Positions 36,316 through 44,674 of a DNA stretch of 64,000 nucleotides are shown piece by piece. A model generated the notes under the pieces. That model searched no databases and had not been told where the DNA came from. It saw nothing but the letters and a program-made list of their open reading frames with translations. The stretch spans positions 753,922-817,921 of the forward strand of contig NZ_CP048289.1 of the NCBI RefSeq assembly GCF_014084105.1, written 5' to 3'. The position numbers were made by a program, and so were the translations under genes. This stretch comes from Streptacidiphilus sp. P02-A3a (GTDB lineage Bacteria > Actinomycetota > Actinomycetes > Streptomycetales > Streptomycetaceae). The stretch's first letter is position 1; every line of letters starts with the position of its first letter.

Positions 36316-36981
36316 ATGCCGATCATCCGCCCGTACCGTCCGAGCGACCGTGAAGCCCTGTACGACATCTGTGTCCGCACCGGGGACGCGGGGGCCGACG
36401 CCACCGACCTGTTCCCGGACCCGCGGATCCTGCCGGACATCTTCACCGGCCCCTATCTGGAACTGGAGCCGGAGCTGGCGTTCGTGCTGGCCGACGAGGC
36501 GGATCCGGATCTGCCGCTCGGCTACATCATCGGCACGGCCGACACCCGGCGCTTCGTCGCGGCCTACCTGAGCGCGTGGCTGCCGACGGTGGCCGCCCGC
36601 TATCCGGAGGGCAGCGGCGAGGGGCCGCAGGCCGAGCGGATCCGGCAGCTGCACCACCCGGAGGTGCTGCTGGAGGGGGACGTGGTCGACCGCTACCCGG
36701 CGCACCTGCACATCGACCTGCTGCCGCGGGCGCAGGGGAAGGGCGCGGGCCGGGCGCTGATGGGCACCTTCCTGGCGGCCCTGCGCGAGGCCGGGGTGGC
36801 CGCCGTGCACCTCGGCATGGCGACCCGGAACACCGGCGCCCGGGCCTTCTACGACCGGCTGGGCTTCCACCTGGTCGGTCGGCCGACACCGTCGGTGCTG
36901 CTCCTCGGCCGCTCGACCGAGGCCGGGGCCGAGGCCGGGACCGGGGCCGGGGCCGGGACCGGGGCCGGGACCGGGGCCTGA
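36316..36981 (+). CDS. GNAT-family N-acetyltransferase
   Basis: The 221-residue protein has the acetyl-CoA-binding loop RAQGKGAGRALM (near residue 138) and the GMATRNTGARAFYDRLGF end of the fold. A C-terminal tail of about 20 residues is a Gly/Ala/Thr repeat (GAGTGA units) coded by 6- and 12-bp GGCCGGGACC-type repeats. The middle contains an extra loop (RFVAAYLSAWLP), like O-GlcNAcase-associated acetyltransferases. Substrate unknown. It ends 6 bp from the convergent 36988 gene. Confidence 0.88.
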   Translation: MPIIRPYRPSDREALYDICVRTGDAGADATDLFPDPRILPDIFTGPYLELEPELAFVLADEADPDLPLGYIIGTADTRRFVAAYLSAWLPTVAARYPEGSGEGPQAERIRQLHHPEVLLEGDVVDRYPAHLHIDLLPRAQGKGAGRALMGTFLAALREAGVAAVHLGMATRNTGARAFYDRLGFHLVGRPTPSVLLLGRSTEAGAEAGTGAGAGTGAGTGA

Positions 36982-36987
36982 AACCGC

Positions 36988-37476
36988 TCAGGGCTCGCGC
37001 GGGAAGCGGGCCTGGAGCTCCCAGACCGTGGGGTTGTCGGCCAGGCCCTCGTGCATGTCGGCCAGGTCGGCCAGCACGTCCTGGAGGAAGTCCCGCGCCT
37101 CGCGCCGCAGTTCGCTGTGGCGCACGGTGAGCGGCGGCTCGTCGGTCCAGTCGGCGTGGATCTCCACCCAGTTGAACCGGCGGCTGAAGCGCAGCCGGTC
37201 GGCCGACTCGGTGAAGTCCAGCTCGGCGGTGCGCAGGGCGGCCGCGCGGGAACCGGCCGGGTCGCGGTCGAGCCGCTCGACGATGTCGCACACCGCCCAG
37301 GCGAAGTCCAGCACCGGCACCCAGCCCCAGGCGGTGGACAGGTCCCGGCCGTCGACCTCCAGGTAGACGTCGCCGCAGAACAGGTCGTGCCGCAGCGAGC
37401 GGGTCCCGGCGGACCGGTAGTCGGTCTGCGGGGGGTCGGGGAAGCGGTTGGACAGGGAGTAGCCGAGCTCGATCAC
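36988..37476 (-). CDS. Conserved hypothetical protein
   Basis: The 162-residue product starts at GTG 37476 (VIELGYSLSNRF). It is rich in acidic and aromatic residues (WGWVPVLDFAWAVCDIVERLD; FNWVEIHADWTDEPPL) and has no signal or membrane segment. The last part is helical (RREARDFLQDVLADLADMHEG). I do not recognise the domain; it resembles immunity- or barrier-type small acidic proteins only in composition. The frame stays open to 37671 but upstream residues look non-coding. Confidence 0.65.
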   Translation of the reverse strand: MIELGYSLSNRFPDPPQTDYRSAGTRSLRHDLFCGDVYLEVDGRDLSTAWGWVPVLDFAWAVCDIVERLDRDPAGSRAAALRTAELDFTESADRLRFSRRFNWVEIHADWTDEPPLTVRHSELRREARDFLQDVLADLADMHEGLADNPTVWELQARFPREP

Positions 37477-37567
37477 CGGTCGATGGTCCCACGCCCCCGG
37501 ACCCGGCCTGTCCGCGCCGGGTCTTATTGCCTGGCGTCCGGTGGTCCGGGGCGGGACCATGGGGGAC

Positions 37568-37996
37568 ATGTCCATTCCCGTCCGCGTCCGCGGCTCGGTC
37601 GTCCTGCCCGACACCGAGCTCCTGTGGCGTTTCTCGCGTTCCTCCGGTCCGGGTGGGCAGCACGTGAACACCAGCGACAGCCAGGTGGAGCTCCGCTACG
37701 ACCTGGCCGCCTCGACCGCGCTGCCCCCGGTGTGGAAGGAGCGTGCCCTGGAGCGCCTGGCCGGTCGGCTCACCGACGGCGGGGTACTGGTCGTCCGGGC
37801 CTCCGAGCACCGTTCGCAGTGGCGCAACCGGGAGGCGGCGGCGGTCCGGCTGTCGGCGCTGCTCAGCGAGGCGGTGGCGCCCCCGGCCCGGAGCCGCAGG
37901 GCCACCAGGCCCAGCCGGGGAGCGGTGGAGCGGCGGCTGGCCGAGAAGAAGCGGCGTTCGGACGTGAAGCGCGGCCGGTCCGGCGGCTTCGACTGA
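37568..37996 (+). CDS. arfB: ArfB-type peptidyl-tRNA hydrolase/ribosome rescue factor
   Basis: The 142-residue protein has the release-factor GGQ motif in SSGPGGQHVNTSDSQVE (near residue 28) and a basic C-terminal tail (RRLAEKKRRSDVKRGR) that in ArfB/YaeJ enters the empty mRNA channel. No stop-codon recognition domain is present. It frees stalled ribosomes by hydrolysing peptidyl-tRNA. ATG 37568 gives MSIPVRVRG; three upstream in-frame ATG/GTG codons are unlikely. Confidence 0.93.
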   Translation: MSIPVRVRGSVVLPDTELLWRFSRSSGPGGQHVNTSDSQVELRYDLAASTALPPVWKERALERLAGRLTDGGVLVVRASEHRSQWRNREAAAVRLSALLSEAVAPPARSRRATRPSRGAVERRLAEKKRRSDVKRGRSGGFD

Positions 37997-38013
37997 GCCG
38001 AGCCGGTCCGGTT

Positions 38014-38565
38014 TCAGCCCAACTGCCGGTACTGGCCCTGGAAGTACGTCAGTGGCCCGCCGCTCGGGCGGCCCACCCGGGCCGACAGCACCCGGCCGAT
38101 CAGCAGGACGTGGTCCCCGGCGGATATCCGCTGTTCGGTGCGGCACTCCACGGTCGCCAGCGCGTCGCTGACCAGCGGCGCGCCGCTGGCCGGGCCGCGC
38201 TCGTGCGGCAGGTCGGCGAACAGCAGCCGGTCGCTCACCCGGCCCTTCATCGCGAACCGGGCGGCGGTCACCCGCTGCCCGGCGGCCAGGACCGACACCG
38301 CCCAGTGGTCGACCCGGGACAGCGTGTCGTCCATCCGCGAGTCCTCCCGCACCGAGACCAGCACCAGCGGCGGCTCCAGCGAGACGGACATGAAGGCGGT
38401 GGCGGTCATCCCGATGTCCTCACCCCGGGCGCCGTCCTCCGGGTCGTGCACGGCGAGCAGCACCACGCCCGAGGCCAGCTGGCCGAGGGCGGCTCGGAAC
38501 TCCTCCGGGGTGGCCTGCGGTTCGGCCGGTTCCGGGGAGTGGTCTGCGGCGGCGGGGGTCGTCAT
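38014..38565 (-). CDS. Flavin reductase-like (FMN-binding split barrel) protein
   Basis: The 183-residue protein shows the HpaC/flavin-reductase fold: FRAALGQLASGVVLLAVHD, GMTATAFMSVSLEPPLVLVSV and a later GDHVLLIGRVLSA. It would use NAD(P)H to reduce free flavin or bind FMN for a monooxygenase partner. ATG 38565 is annotated; GTG 38577 adds four residues. No monooxygenase is adjacent. It is divergent from the diguanylate cyclase gene with a 460-bp gap. Confidence 0.87.
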   Translation of the reverse strand: MTTPAAADHSPEPAEPQATPEEFRAALGQLASGVVLLAVHDPEDGARGEDIGMTATAFMSVSLEPPLVLVSVREDSRMDDTLSRVDHWAVSVLAAGQRVTAARFAMKGRVSDRLLFADLPHERGPASGAPLVSDALATVECRTEQRISAGDHVLLIGRVLSARVGRPSGGPLTYFQGQYRQLG

Positions 38566-38860
38566 GGCGTTGTACACCCCAGCACCGTATCTTCGGAGGT
38601 CGCGTGACGCATCGGCCCAGCGGCGGATTGGCGAGTGCGACAGAGGTCCTAGGCGACCTGCATGTGTTCGAGTATGCGAGTGATTCGGCCATCAGTGGGG
38701 GTAGACGGGGCCCCATCACCCCCAGGAGTGAACGTTTGGGACCTGCTGGCGGCCCGTACCCTTCAGTTCTTGTCGGATGTGGCCGACACAGAGCCTGTAC
38801 TCCTGGTGACGAATGATGTGGTTTGTCCTAGATGAACTGCTTATCAGGAGTGGACAGTTG

Positions 38861-38876
38861 TGTGAGTTGGGTCACA
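38861..38876. promoter_or_regulatory. Crp-type operator upstream of the diguanylate cyclase gene
   Basis: TGTGA-N6-TCACA is perfectly symmetric and contains GTG-N6-GNCAC, the Streptomyces Crp motif as I recall it. It lies 150 bp upstream of the cyclase ATG in the 460-bp divergent region. Apart from this site I see no other clear element in the gap 38566-39025. Confidence 0.6.
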
Positions 38877-39025
38877 AGTGGCTTTCATTTGCTGACCCAG
38901 AGTGCCGGATGGTGTGCTCCCTGTGATTCAGTTTGTTTGGCAATCGGACGATAGGAATGACGGGAACCCCCAGGGAGTCCACCGGGGTGGGCCCGAAGCG
39001 TCGCTGTCGCGGAGGGGAGCGCGTG

Positions 39026-40753
39026 ATGGAAACCGAGTCTGAGCCGTACGTCCGTCTCACCACCCTGCGCAGCCTGCACCGCATCGTGGCCGACCTGAAC
39101 GCCGCCCGCAGCCTCGCCGGGACGCTCCAGGCCGTGGTCGAGGGGGCCGTCTCCGGCCTCGGCTACCAGGCCGCCGCGGTGAACCTGGTCCGACCGGACG
39201 GCGATCTGGTGGTCGCCGCGGTCTGGGAGCTCGGCGCGTCCGGCGAGTCGGACGACGCCATCGGCAGCATGCTCGGCCAGACCGGCTCCCGCCAGTCCTG
39301 GGACCGGCTGCTCAACGTCGGCGAGTCCTGGGGCAGCCTGGTCTTCGTGCCGCACGAGCGGGCCTGGGCCAGCTCCTGCGACATCCCCAGCTGGGGCGGG
39401 CAGGTGGTGGACGAGTTCGTCTCGCTGGAGGGCGACCCGTGGATCGCCGAGGACTGGCACCCGGACGCCTGGCACCCCGACGACTGCCTGTTCGCGCCGA
39501 TGTACAGCCTCGGCGGCGAGCTGCTGGGGGTGCTGTCGGTGGACCGCCCGCGCAACGGCAGACGGCCCGGGGCCTGGGGCCGCGAGGCGCTGGCGATGTT
39601 CAGCCAGCAGGCCGGGATCGCCATCGGCAACGCCCGGCTGCGGGCCGAGATGCAGCGGGCGCTGGTCCGCTTCGAACGCGAGCAGCAGACCCTGCGGGCC
39701 AGTGAGGAAAGCTTCCGGCAGGCCTTCGAGTACGCCCCCAGCGGCATGGCCATCACCGAGCTGCACGGGGTCGGCAGCGGCAAGCTGACCCGGGTCAACG
39801 ACGCCCTGTGCCGCCTGCTGGGCCGCCCGCGCACGTCGCTCCAGCGGCACAGCTTCGCCGACCTGGTCCACCCGGAGGACGAGGGCCGGCTGCGCCGGGT
39901 GTCCGCCGAGAACGGCCGGGCGGAGGTCAGGCTGGCCCGCCGGGACGGCGGCTACCTCTGGGTCTACCTGCGGAACTCGGTGGTCGCGGACACCACCGAG
40001 GGCACCCGCTTCCTGCTCACCCATGTCGAGGACATCGAGGACCGCAAGCGGCACGAGCTCCAGCTCGCGCACCGGGCCAGCCACGACGCGCTGACCGGGC
40101 TGCCGAACGCGGCCGAGCTGCGCACCCGGCTGCGGCTGCGGCTGTGCGACAGTCCACAGGCTGTGGACGGCGCCGAGGCGCCCCGGCTGCCCGGGGAGCT
40201 CCGGGGCTACGGCCTGACCAGCTACGAGAGCCCGTACGGCGGCTCCTTCGACACCGGCGCCTTCGAGCACGTGCACGCGGTGCTGCCGGACGGGGCCGAC
40301 GCCGCGGCCCCGGACGGGCGCGGCGGGCGCGGGCTCGCGGTGGTCTTCTGCGACCTGGACGGCTTCAAGTCGATCAACGACCGGTTCGGCCACAGCGCCG
40401 GGGACGCGGTGCTGATCGAGGTCGCCCGGCGGCTCCAGCACGTCGTCCGGGAGGGCGACACGGTGGCCCGGCTCGGCGGCGACGAGTTCGTGGTGCTGGC
40501 CGACGGCGTCGGCCGGGACGAGGCCCGGGATCTCGCCGGACGGCTGCGGAACGCGATCACCCCGCCGATGCGGGTGGACAGCCGGGCGGTCCGGGTCGGG
40601 GTGAGCCTGGGGATCGGCTGGGCGGGCTGCGGGATGTCCATCGACGAGGTGCTGCACACTGCCGACGAACGTATGTACTTGGAAAAGCGCTCGCGCTCCG
40701 GCGGCAACGGAAACGGCCCTGCTGGCGGGCGGTCCCACCGGCGCGCGGGGTGA
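39026..40753 (+). CDS. cdgB: GAF-PAS-GGDEF diguanylate cyclase (CdgB-like)
   Basis: The 575-residue protein has a GAF-like domain (about 15-200), a PAS domain (about 205-330; FEYAPSGMAITEL) and a GGDEF domain (about 340-565). The active-site GGDEF is intact in ARLGGDEFVVL; CDLDGFKSIND carries metal ligands. It makes cyclic di-GMP, which through BldD controls development in streptomycetes. The domain order and neighbours (CBM protein, nagA, ROK kinase) match S. coelicolor CdgB as I recall. The GGDEF domain has a long insertion rich in Gly/Pro between DALTGLPN and the CDLDG motif. ATG 39026 follows GGAGGGGAG. No EAL domain. Confidence 0.92.
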   Translation: METESEPYVRLTTLRSLHRIVADLNAARSLAGTLQAVVEGAVSGLGYQAAAVNLVRPDGDLVVAAVWELGASGESDDAIGSMLGQTGSRQSWDRLLNVGESWGSLVFVPHERAWASSCDIPSWGGQVVDEFVSLEGDPWIAEDWHPDAWHPDDCLFAPMYSLGGELLGVLSVDRPRNGRRPGAWGREALAMFSQQAGIAIGNARLRAEMQRALVRFEREQQTLRASEESFRQAFEYAPSGMAITELHGVGSGKLTRVNDALCRLLGRPRTSLQRHSFADLVHPEDEGRLRRVSAENGRAEVRLARRDGGYLWVYLRNSVVADTTEGTRFLLTHVEDIEDRKRHELQLAHRASHDALTGLPNAAELRTRLRLRLCDSPQAVDGAEAPRLPGELRGYGLTSYESPYGGSFDTGAFEHVHAVLPDGADAAAPDGRGGRGLAVVFCDLDGFKSINDRFGHSAGDAVLIEVARRLQHVVREGDTVARLGGDEFVVLADGVGRDEARDLAGRLRNAITPPMRVDSRAVRVGVSLGIGWAGCGMSIDEVLHTADERMYLEKRSRSGGNGNGPAGGRSHRRAG

Positions 40754-40957
40754 TCGACGGGGTCGTTCCGGAGCCCCCGCGGGGCCCCCGTCCGTACCTC
40801 GGTGTCACCCGTACGAGGTAGTGTTCCCCGCACGGGCATGTCCTCCGTCTGGCGCGCGCGAGGGTGCTCCGCCCTGATTCGATCATGTACGTTGACCTTC
40901 TCCCTCCCGCCGCGCGGGAGCCGAGGGCCATGACACCACTGGGGAGTTGACGACTCG

Positions 40958-41875
40958 ATGACAGCCGAGGACAACGGCGTGCCCGAGGACGACGACCCGT
41001 TCGCATACCTCTACCGGGGGCAGGAGGGCGAGGACGCCAGGAACGCGGCCCAGCAGCCGGGGGCTCCGCGCACCTCCTACCAGCAGGCGACGCAGGTCGG
41101 CCGGATGCAGTACGGCCAGCCCCGCCAGCAGCCCGGCGGTCAGCAGGCACCCCAGTACCAGCAGCAGTACCAGCAGCAGGCCCCGCCGCAGCAGCAGACC
41201 AGCCCGCTTCCGCCGACGGGCGGCGGCCGGGCGCAGAGCCGCTCCGGCGGCAGCAGCCGGGGGGTGACCTACGGCGCCGTCGGCGTGGTACTGGCCGTGG
41301 TCATCGGTATCGGGGTGGCGCTGCTGAACAGCGGCGGCGACAAGAGCCCGGTCGCCTCGCCCAGCAACAGCCCGGTCACCAGCGCCAGCACCGACCCCTC
41401 CGCCAGCAGCACCCCCTCGGCCTCGGCCCCGGCGGCGCTGCCGGGCGCGACCAACGTCTCCGGGATGACCCTCGGCGGCGGCGCGGTGCCGACGAACAAC
41501 CACACCGGCGCGGCCTCCACCGACGGCAAGTTCGTCCCGCTGACCGCCTCCGGGATGAGCATCACCTGGAGCAACGTCAGCGTGCCGACGGCGGGTTCGT
41601 ACACCTTCTGGGTGCACTACGCCAACGCCGGTGGCGGCAACCCCGACCCGTTCACGCTGACGGTCGACGGCAAGGCGCTGCCGCTGACGATAAACCTCAA
41701 GAACTGGTCCGGAAGCACCAGCTGGGACCAGGCGTGGCAGCGTTCCTACACGCCGGTGACGCTGAACGCCGGCAGCAACACCATCGAGGTGAGCTACGCC
41801 ACCGGCAGCAACGCCGGGGTCAACGTGGACCAGCTCGCGGTGACCGTGTCCAGCAGCACGCCGCCCTGGCCGTAG
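40958..41875 (+). CDS. Membrane-anchored carbohydrate-binding (CBM35/CBM6-like) protein
   Basis: The 305-residue protein has a cytoplasmic Gln/Pro/Tyr-rich N-terminus of about 100 residues (QQYQQQ repeats), one membrane helix (about 103-124), a Ser/Thr/Pro wall-spanning stretch and a C-terminal beta-sandwich with CBM35-like features (ISWSNVS-type strands, WVHYANAGG, NAGSNTIEVSYATG...VNVDQLAV). No catalytic domain follows. It would hold a polysaccharide at the cell surface. It lies between the cyclase gene and nagA, and a near-perfect 17-bp terminator ends it. Confidence 0.85.
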   Translation: MTAEDNGVPEDDDPFAYLYRGQEGEDARNAAQQPGAPRTSYQQATQVGRMQYGQPRQQPGGQQAPQYQQQYQQQAPPQQQTSPLPPTGGGRAQSRSGGSSRGVTYGAVGVVLAVVIGIGVALLNSGGDKSPVASPSNSPVTSASTDPSASSTPSASAPAALPGATNVSGMTLGGGAVPTNNHTGAASTDGKFVPLTASGMSITWSNVSVPTAGSYTFWVHYANAGGGNPDPFTLTVDGKALPLTINLKNWSGSTSWDQAWQRSYTPVTLNAGSNTIEVSYATGSNAGVNVDQLAVTVSSSTPPWP

Positions 41876-41903
41876 CCGTATCCCGCTGCCGGGTGAACAG
41901 CCG

Positions 41904-41941
41904 GAGCCCGGTCGGGCACCCTCGGGTGCCGGACCGGGCTC
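41904..41941. terminator. Bidirectional hairpin between CBM gene and nagA
   Basis: A 17-bp stem with one mismatch (41904-41920 with 41925-41941) and CTCG loop lies between convergent genes. Confidence 0.87.
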
Positions 41942-41983
41942 TGTCGTTCCGTCAGCTGGCGTGGCGTCAGCGGGCCTGCCGGG

Positions 41984-43177
41984 TCAGGCGGTTGCCGCGA
42001 CCCGCTGGAAGCGGTCGGCGCCGCTGATCCACTCGCCCTGGCGCATCACCGCGACCAGCTCGTAGGCGTCGTCCAGCACCACCAGGTCGGCGTACTTGCC
42101 CGGCTCCAGCGATCCGGCCCGGTCGGCGATGCCCAGCTGCCGGGCCGGGTTGAGCGAGAGCACCTGCGAAGCCTGGGACAGCGAGAGGCCGTTGATGCTG
42201 ACCGCGCGCCGGAAGGCGACGTCCAGGGTGAGCGTGCTGCCCGCGATCGAGCCGCCCTCGACCAGCCGGGCGACCCCGTCCTGCACCCGGACCTGGAGCG
42301 GGCCGAGCGGGTAGAGGCCGTCGCCGAACCCGGCCGCCGACATGGCGTCGGTGATCAGCGCCACCCGGTCCAGACCGGCGCCGGTCATCGCCAGGTCGAT
42401 CACCGCGGGGTGCAGGTGCACACCGTCGCCGACCAGCTCGACGGTGACCCGCTCGTCCTCCAGCAGCGCCACGATCGGGCCCGGCGCGCGGTGGCCGATC
42501 GCGGGCATGGCGTTGAACAGGTGGGTGGCGACCGTGGCTCCGGCGTCGATCCCGGCCAGCGCCTTGTCGTAGTTGGCGTCGGTGTGGCCGATCGCCGCGA
42601 TCACCCCGAGCTCCTTGAGCAGCCGGATGGACTCGATGCCGCCCTCCAGCTCGGGGGCCAGGGTCACCATTTTGGCGGTGCCGCGCGCGGCGTCCACCAG
42701 CTTGCGGACCAGCGCCGGATCCGGGTCGCGGAGCAGGTCGGGCTGGTGCGCGCCGCAGCGGTTGATGCTGATGAACGGGCCCTCGAAGTGCACCCCCGCC
42801 AGCACGCCCTGCTCGACCAGCTCGCTGAGCACCGACGCCTGGCGGCAGACCTCGTCGATCTCGCCGGTGACGGTGCTCGCCACGGTGGTGGTGGTGCCGT
42901 GCTCCAGGTGGGTGCGCGCCGCCGTCAGCGCCTCCTCGGCGATGCCGGAGGCGTACGAGGCGCCGCCGCCGCCGTGGACGTGCATGTCCACGAAGCCGGG
43001 GACCACCGTGTACCCGCTGAGGTCGAGCGGCGGTACGCCCTCCGTCGGGGGGCTGTCGGGAGCTGCTGCCGCCTCGGTGATCCGGCCGTTCTCGATCACC
43101 AGCCGACCGTTGTCGACGACGCCGGTGGGCAGGACGATCCTGGCCCCGGCCAGCACAGTGCGGTCCGCGTTGCTCAC
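41984..43177 (-). CDS. nagA: N-acetylglucosamine-6-phosphate deacetylase
   Basis: The 397-residue amidohydrolase has FVDMHVHGGGG (metal His pair), GVHFEGPFI, AAIGHTDANYD, ATHLFNAM and the catalytic Asp in LITDAMSA. It converts GlcNAc-6-phosphate to glucosamine-6-phosphate, which is also the ligand source for DasR. GTG 43177 overlaps the ROK gene's TGA (GTGA) and follows TGGAGGTGACC. It forms a nagK-nagA unit controlled by the dre sites upstream of the ROK gene. Confidence 0.95.
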   Translation of the reverse strand: MSNADRTVLAGARIVLPTGVVDNGRLVIENGRITEAAAAPDSPPTEGVPPLDLSGYTVVPGFVDMHVHGGGGASYASGIAEEALTAARTHLEHGTTTTVASTVTGEIDEVCRQASVLSELVEQGVLAGVHFEGPFISINRCGAHQPDLLRDPDPALVRKLVDAARGTAKMVTLAPELEGGIESIRLLKELGVIAAIGHTDANYDKALAGIDAGATVATHLFNAMPAIGHRAPGPIVALLEDERVTVELVGDGVHLHPAVIDLAMTGAGLDRVALITDAMSAAGFGDGLYPLGPLQVRVQDGVARLVEGGSIAGSTLTLDVAFRRAVSINGLSLSQASQVLSLNPARQLGIADRAGSLEPGKYADLVVLDDAYELVAVMRQGEWISGADRFQRVAATA

Positions 43178-44118
43178 GCGGTCACCTCCAGTGAGAGCAG
43201 ATCCCAGGCGAGCAGCCCTGCGCCCAGGCAAGTGGCGGTGTCTTTGAGCATCGCCGGTACGAGCACGGGCGGCACCTGGAACGTGATCCGTTCCGCGACC
43301 GCTTCGCGCAGTGGTGTGAACAGGGTGTCCCGGGCTTCGGCCAGGCCGCCGCCGACGATCACCGTGCGGGTGTCGAGCAGGCTGTGGGCCGCCATGATGC
43401 CGTCGGCGAGCGCCGCCACCATGTCCGCCCAGACCTCCACGGCCCGCTTGTCGCCCGCCGCCACCGCGCTGGCGCAGTCCGCCGCGGTGGCGTCCGGGTC
43501 GCCGCTGGCGGCGGCCCAGGCCCGGGACACGGCGGAGGCGGAGGCCAGGGTCTCCAGGCAGCCGCGCGCCCCGCAGCCGCACTGCGGCCCGCCGGGACGG
43601 ACGATCACATGGCCGATCTCGCCCGCGTTTCCGTGGGCCCCGGCCTCTATCCGTCCGTCGATGCCGATGCCGCCGGCGATGCCGGTGCCCAGCGCGATGA
43701 ACAGGAAGCGGTCGATGCCCTGTCCGGCGCCGATCCTGGCCTCGGCGAAGCCGCCGGTGCGGACGTCGTGGCCGAGCGCCACCGGCAGCCGGTGACCGCC
43801 GTCCGCCAGCCGCTCGCTGAGCAGTTGGCGCATCGGCAGGTCGCGCCAGCCGAGGTTGGCGGAGAAGACGGCGACGCCGTTCCGCTCGTCGACCGTCCCG
43901 GGCACGGCGACCCCGGCGGCGGACGCCGCCGTGCCGTAGCGGCGCAGACCCGCGTCGCGCAGGTCCGCGGCGAAGTCGAGGATGCCGGCGACGACGGCGT
44001 CGGTGCCGCGTTCCCGGCCGGTCGGGCGGCGCTCCTCATGGAGGAGGGCGCCGTCCTGGGCGACGAGGGCGGCTTTCATGCCGGTCCCGCCGACATCGAG
44101 TGCGATCACGTGCTTCAC
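43174..44118 (-). CDS. nagK: ROK-family sugar kinase, probable N-acetylglucosamine kinase
   Basis: The 314-residue protein has the phosphate loop ALDVGGTGMKAALV, the ROK zinc motif GGPQCGCGARGCLETLAS, and HGNAGEIGHV with a catalytic-type region. It probably phosphorylates GlcNAc taken up without the PTS, giving the substrate of the coupled nagA. Glucokinase activity is an alternative. GTG 44118 follows AGGGAGA. No helix-turn-helix is present, so it is a kinase and not a ROK repressor. Two dre-like sites lie 29-66 bp upstream. Confidence 0.88.
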   Translation of the reverse strand: MKHVIALDVGGTGMKAALVAQDGALLHEERRPTGRERGTDAVVAGILDFAADLRDAGLRRYGTAASAAGVAVPGTVDERNGVAVFSANLGWRDLPMRQLLSERLADGGHRLPVALGHDVRTGGFAEARIGAGQGIDRFLFIALGTGIAGGIGIDGRIEAGAHGNAGEIGHVIVRPGGPQCGCGARGCLETLASASAVSRAWAAASGDPDATAADCASAVAAGDKRAVEVWADMVAALADGIMAAHSLLDTRTVIVGGGLAEARDTLFTPLREAVAERITFQVPPVLVPAMLKDTATCLGAGLLAWDLLSLEVTA

Positions 44119-44146
44119 GGGGGACAGTCTCCCTTTCCGAGGGAGT

Positions 44147-44162
44147 AGAGGTCTAGTCCAGT
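44147..44162. promoter_or_regulatory. dre-like DasR site 1
   Basis: AGAGGTCTAGTCCAGT matches the DasR element ACTGGTCTAGACCAGT at 13 of 16 positions. It lies 29 bp upstream of the nagK start. Confidence 0.7.
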
Positions 44163-44168
44163 CTTCGG

Positions 44169-44184
44169 ATTGGTCTGGTCCAAA
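44169..44184. promoter_or_regulatory. dre-like DasR site 2 (weak)
   Basis: ATTGGTCTGGTCCAAA matches the dre consensus at 11 of 16 positions, 22 bp from site 1 (two helical turns). Confidence 0.45.
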
Positions 44185-44298
44185 AGCATGAGATGCCCGT
44201 CTCATCCGATTTCGGAAGGTCGTGCGGCCCCATGCCTACGGAGAGTAGCGAATCGCTGCCGCGCCCTTGAGCTGCGCGGATGCCCGAAAGGGCCACTC

Positions 44299-44314
44299 TG
44301 TGGTCTAGACCAAC
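44299..44314. promoter_or_regulatory. dre-like DasR site 3 (perfect core)
   Basis: The 12-bp core TGGTCTAGACCA (44301-44312) is perfectly palindromic and identical to the dre core. It lies centrally between nagK and the importer gene. Confidence 0.82.
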
Positions 44315-44461
44315 AGGAAGTGCAGGTGAAAGGCCCAACGATTCCACAAGGGGGTTCGAGAAAATTCCTCGCCCGGATGGCGGGTTTGGTCACGGAATGG
44401 CATCTGACGGACCGTCTGCTCTCTTCGGGTCATGCGAATAGGAATGGTTTGTCCCGAATGT

Positions 44462-44480
44462 CGTTGCACAGGATGCAACG
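44462..44480. promoter_or_regulatory. LacI-type palindromic operator candidate
   Basis: CGTTGCA-N5-TGCAACG is a perfect 7-bp inverted repeat, 195-213 bp upstream of the sugar-binding protein gene. The TTGCA...TGCAA arms resemble LacI/GalR-family operators. No LacI gene is in the window. Confidence 0.5.
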
Positions 44481-44498
44481 AAGTTCAGCTATTCGGTA

Positions 44499-44514
44499 AA
44501 TGGTGTAGACCTCT
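44499..44514. promoter_or_regulatory. dre-like DasR site 4
   Basis: AATGGTGTAGACCTCT matches the dre consensus at 12 of 16 positions, about 160 bp upstream of the importer start. The rest of the 556-bp region 44119-44674 shows no gene that I can support. Confidence 0.5.
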
Positions 44515-44674
44515 TGTGCGGCTCGCGGACAGACTTGCCGACACAACGGGGACGGCAGGTCTTCCGGCCAGAGCGGGTGCTCCCTCACACGCCCGCCGGT
44601 CACAACTGCCGACCTTGGACTCATATTCGGACCCGGCCAGGACCGGGTTCGCATCTGCGAAGGCGGTAGTTTCG

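Noticed and set aside
38566..39025. BldD box upstream of the diguanylate cyclase
   Set aside because: I looked for it because cdgB is a known BldD target, but no stretch matched the BldD palindrome well enough to call.
44432..44674. Upstream extension of the sugar-binding protein gene
   Set aside because: It would put 80 residues before the lipoprotein signal and reads across dre and palindrome sites; TTG 44675 gives a proper lipobox.
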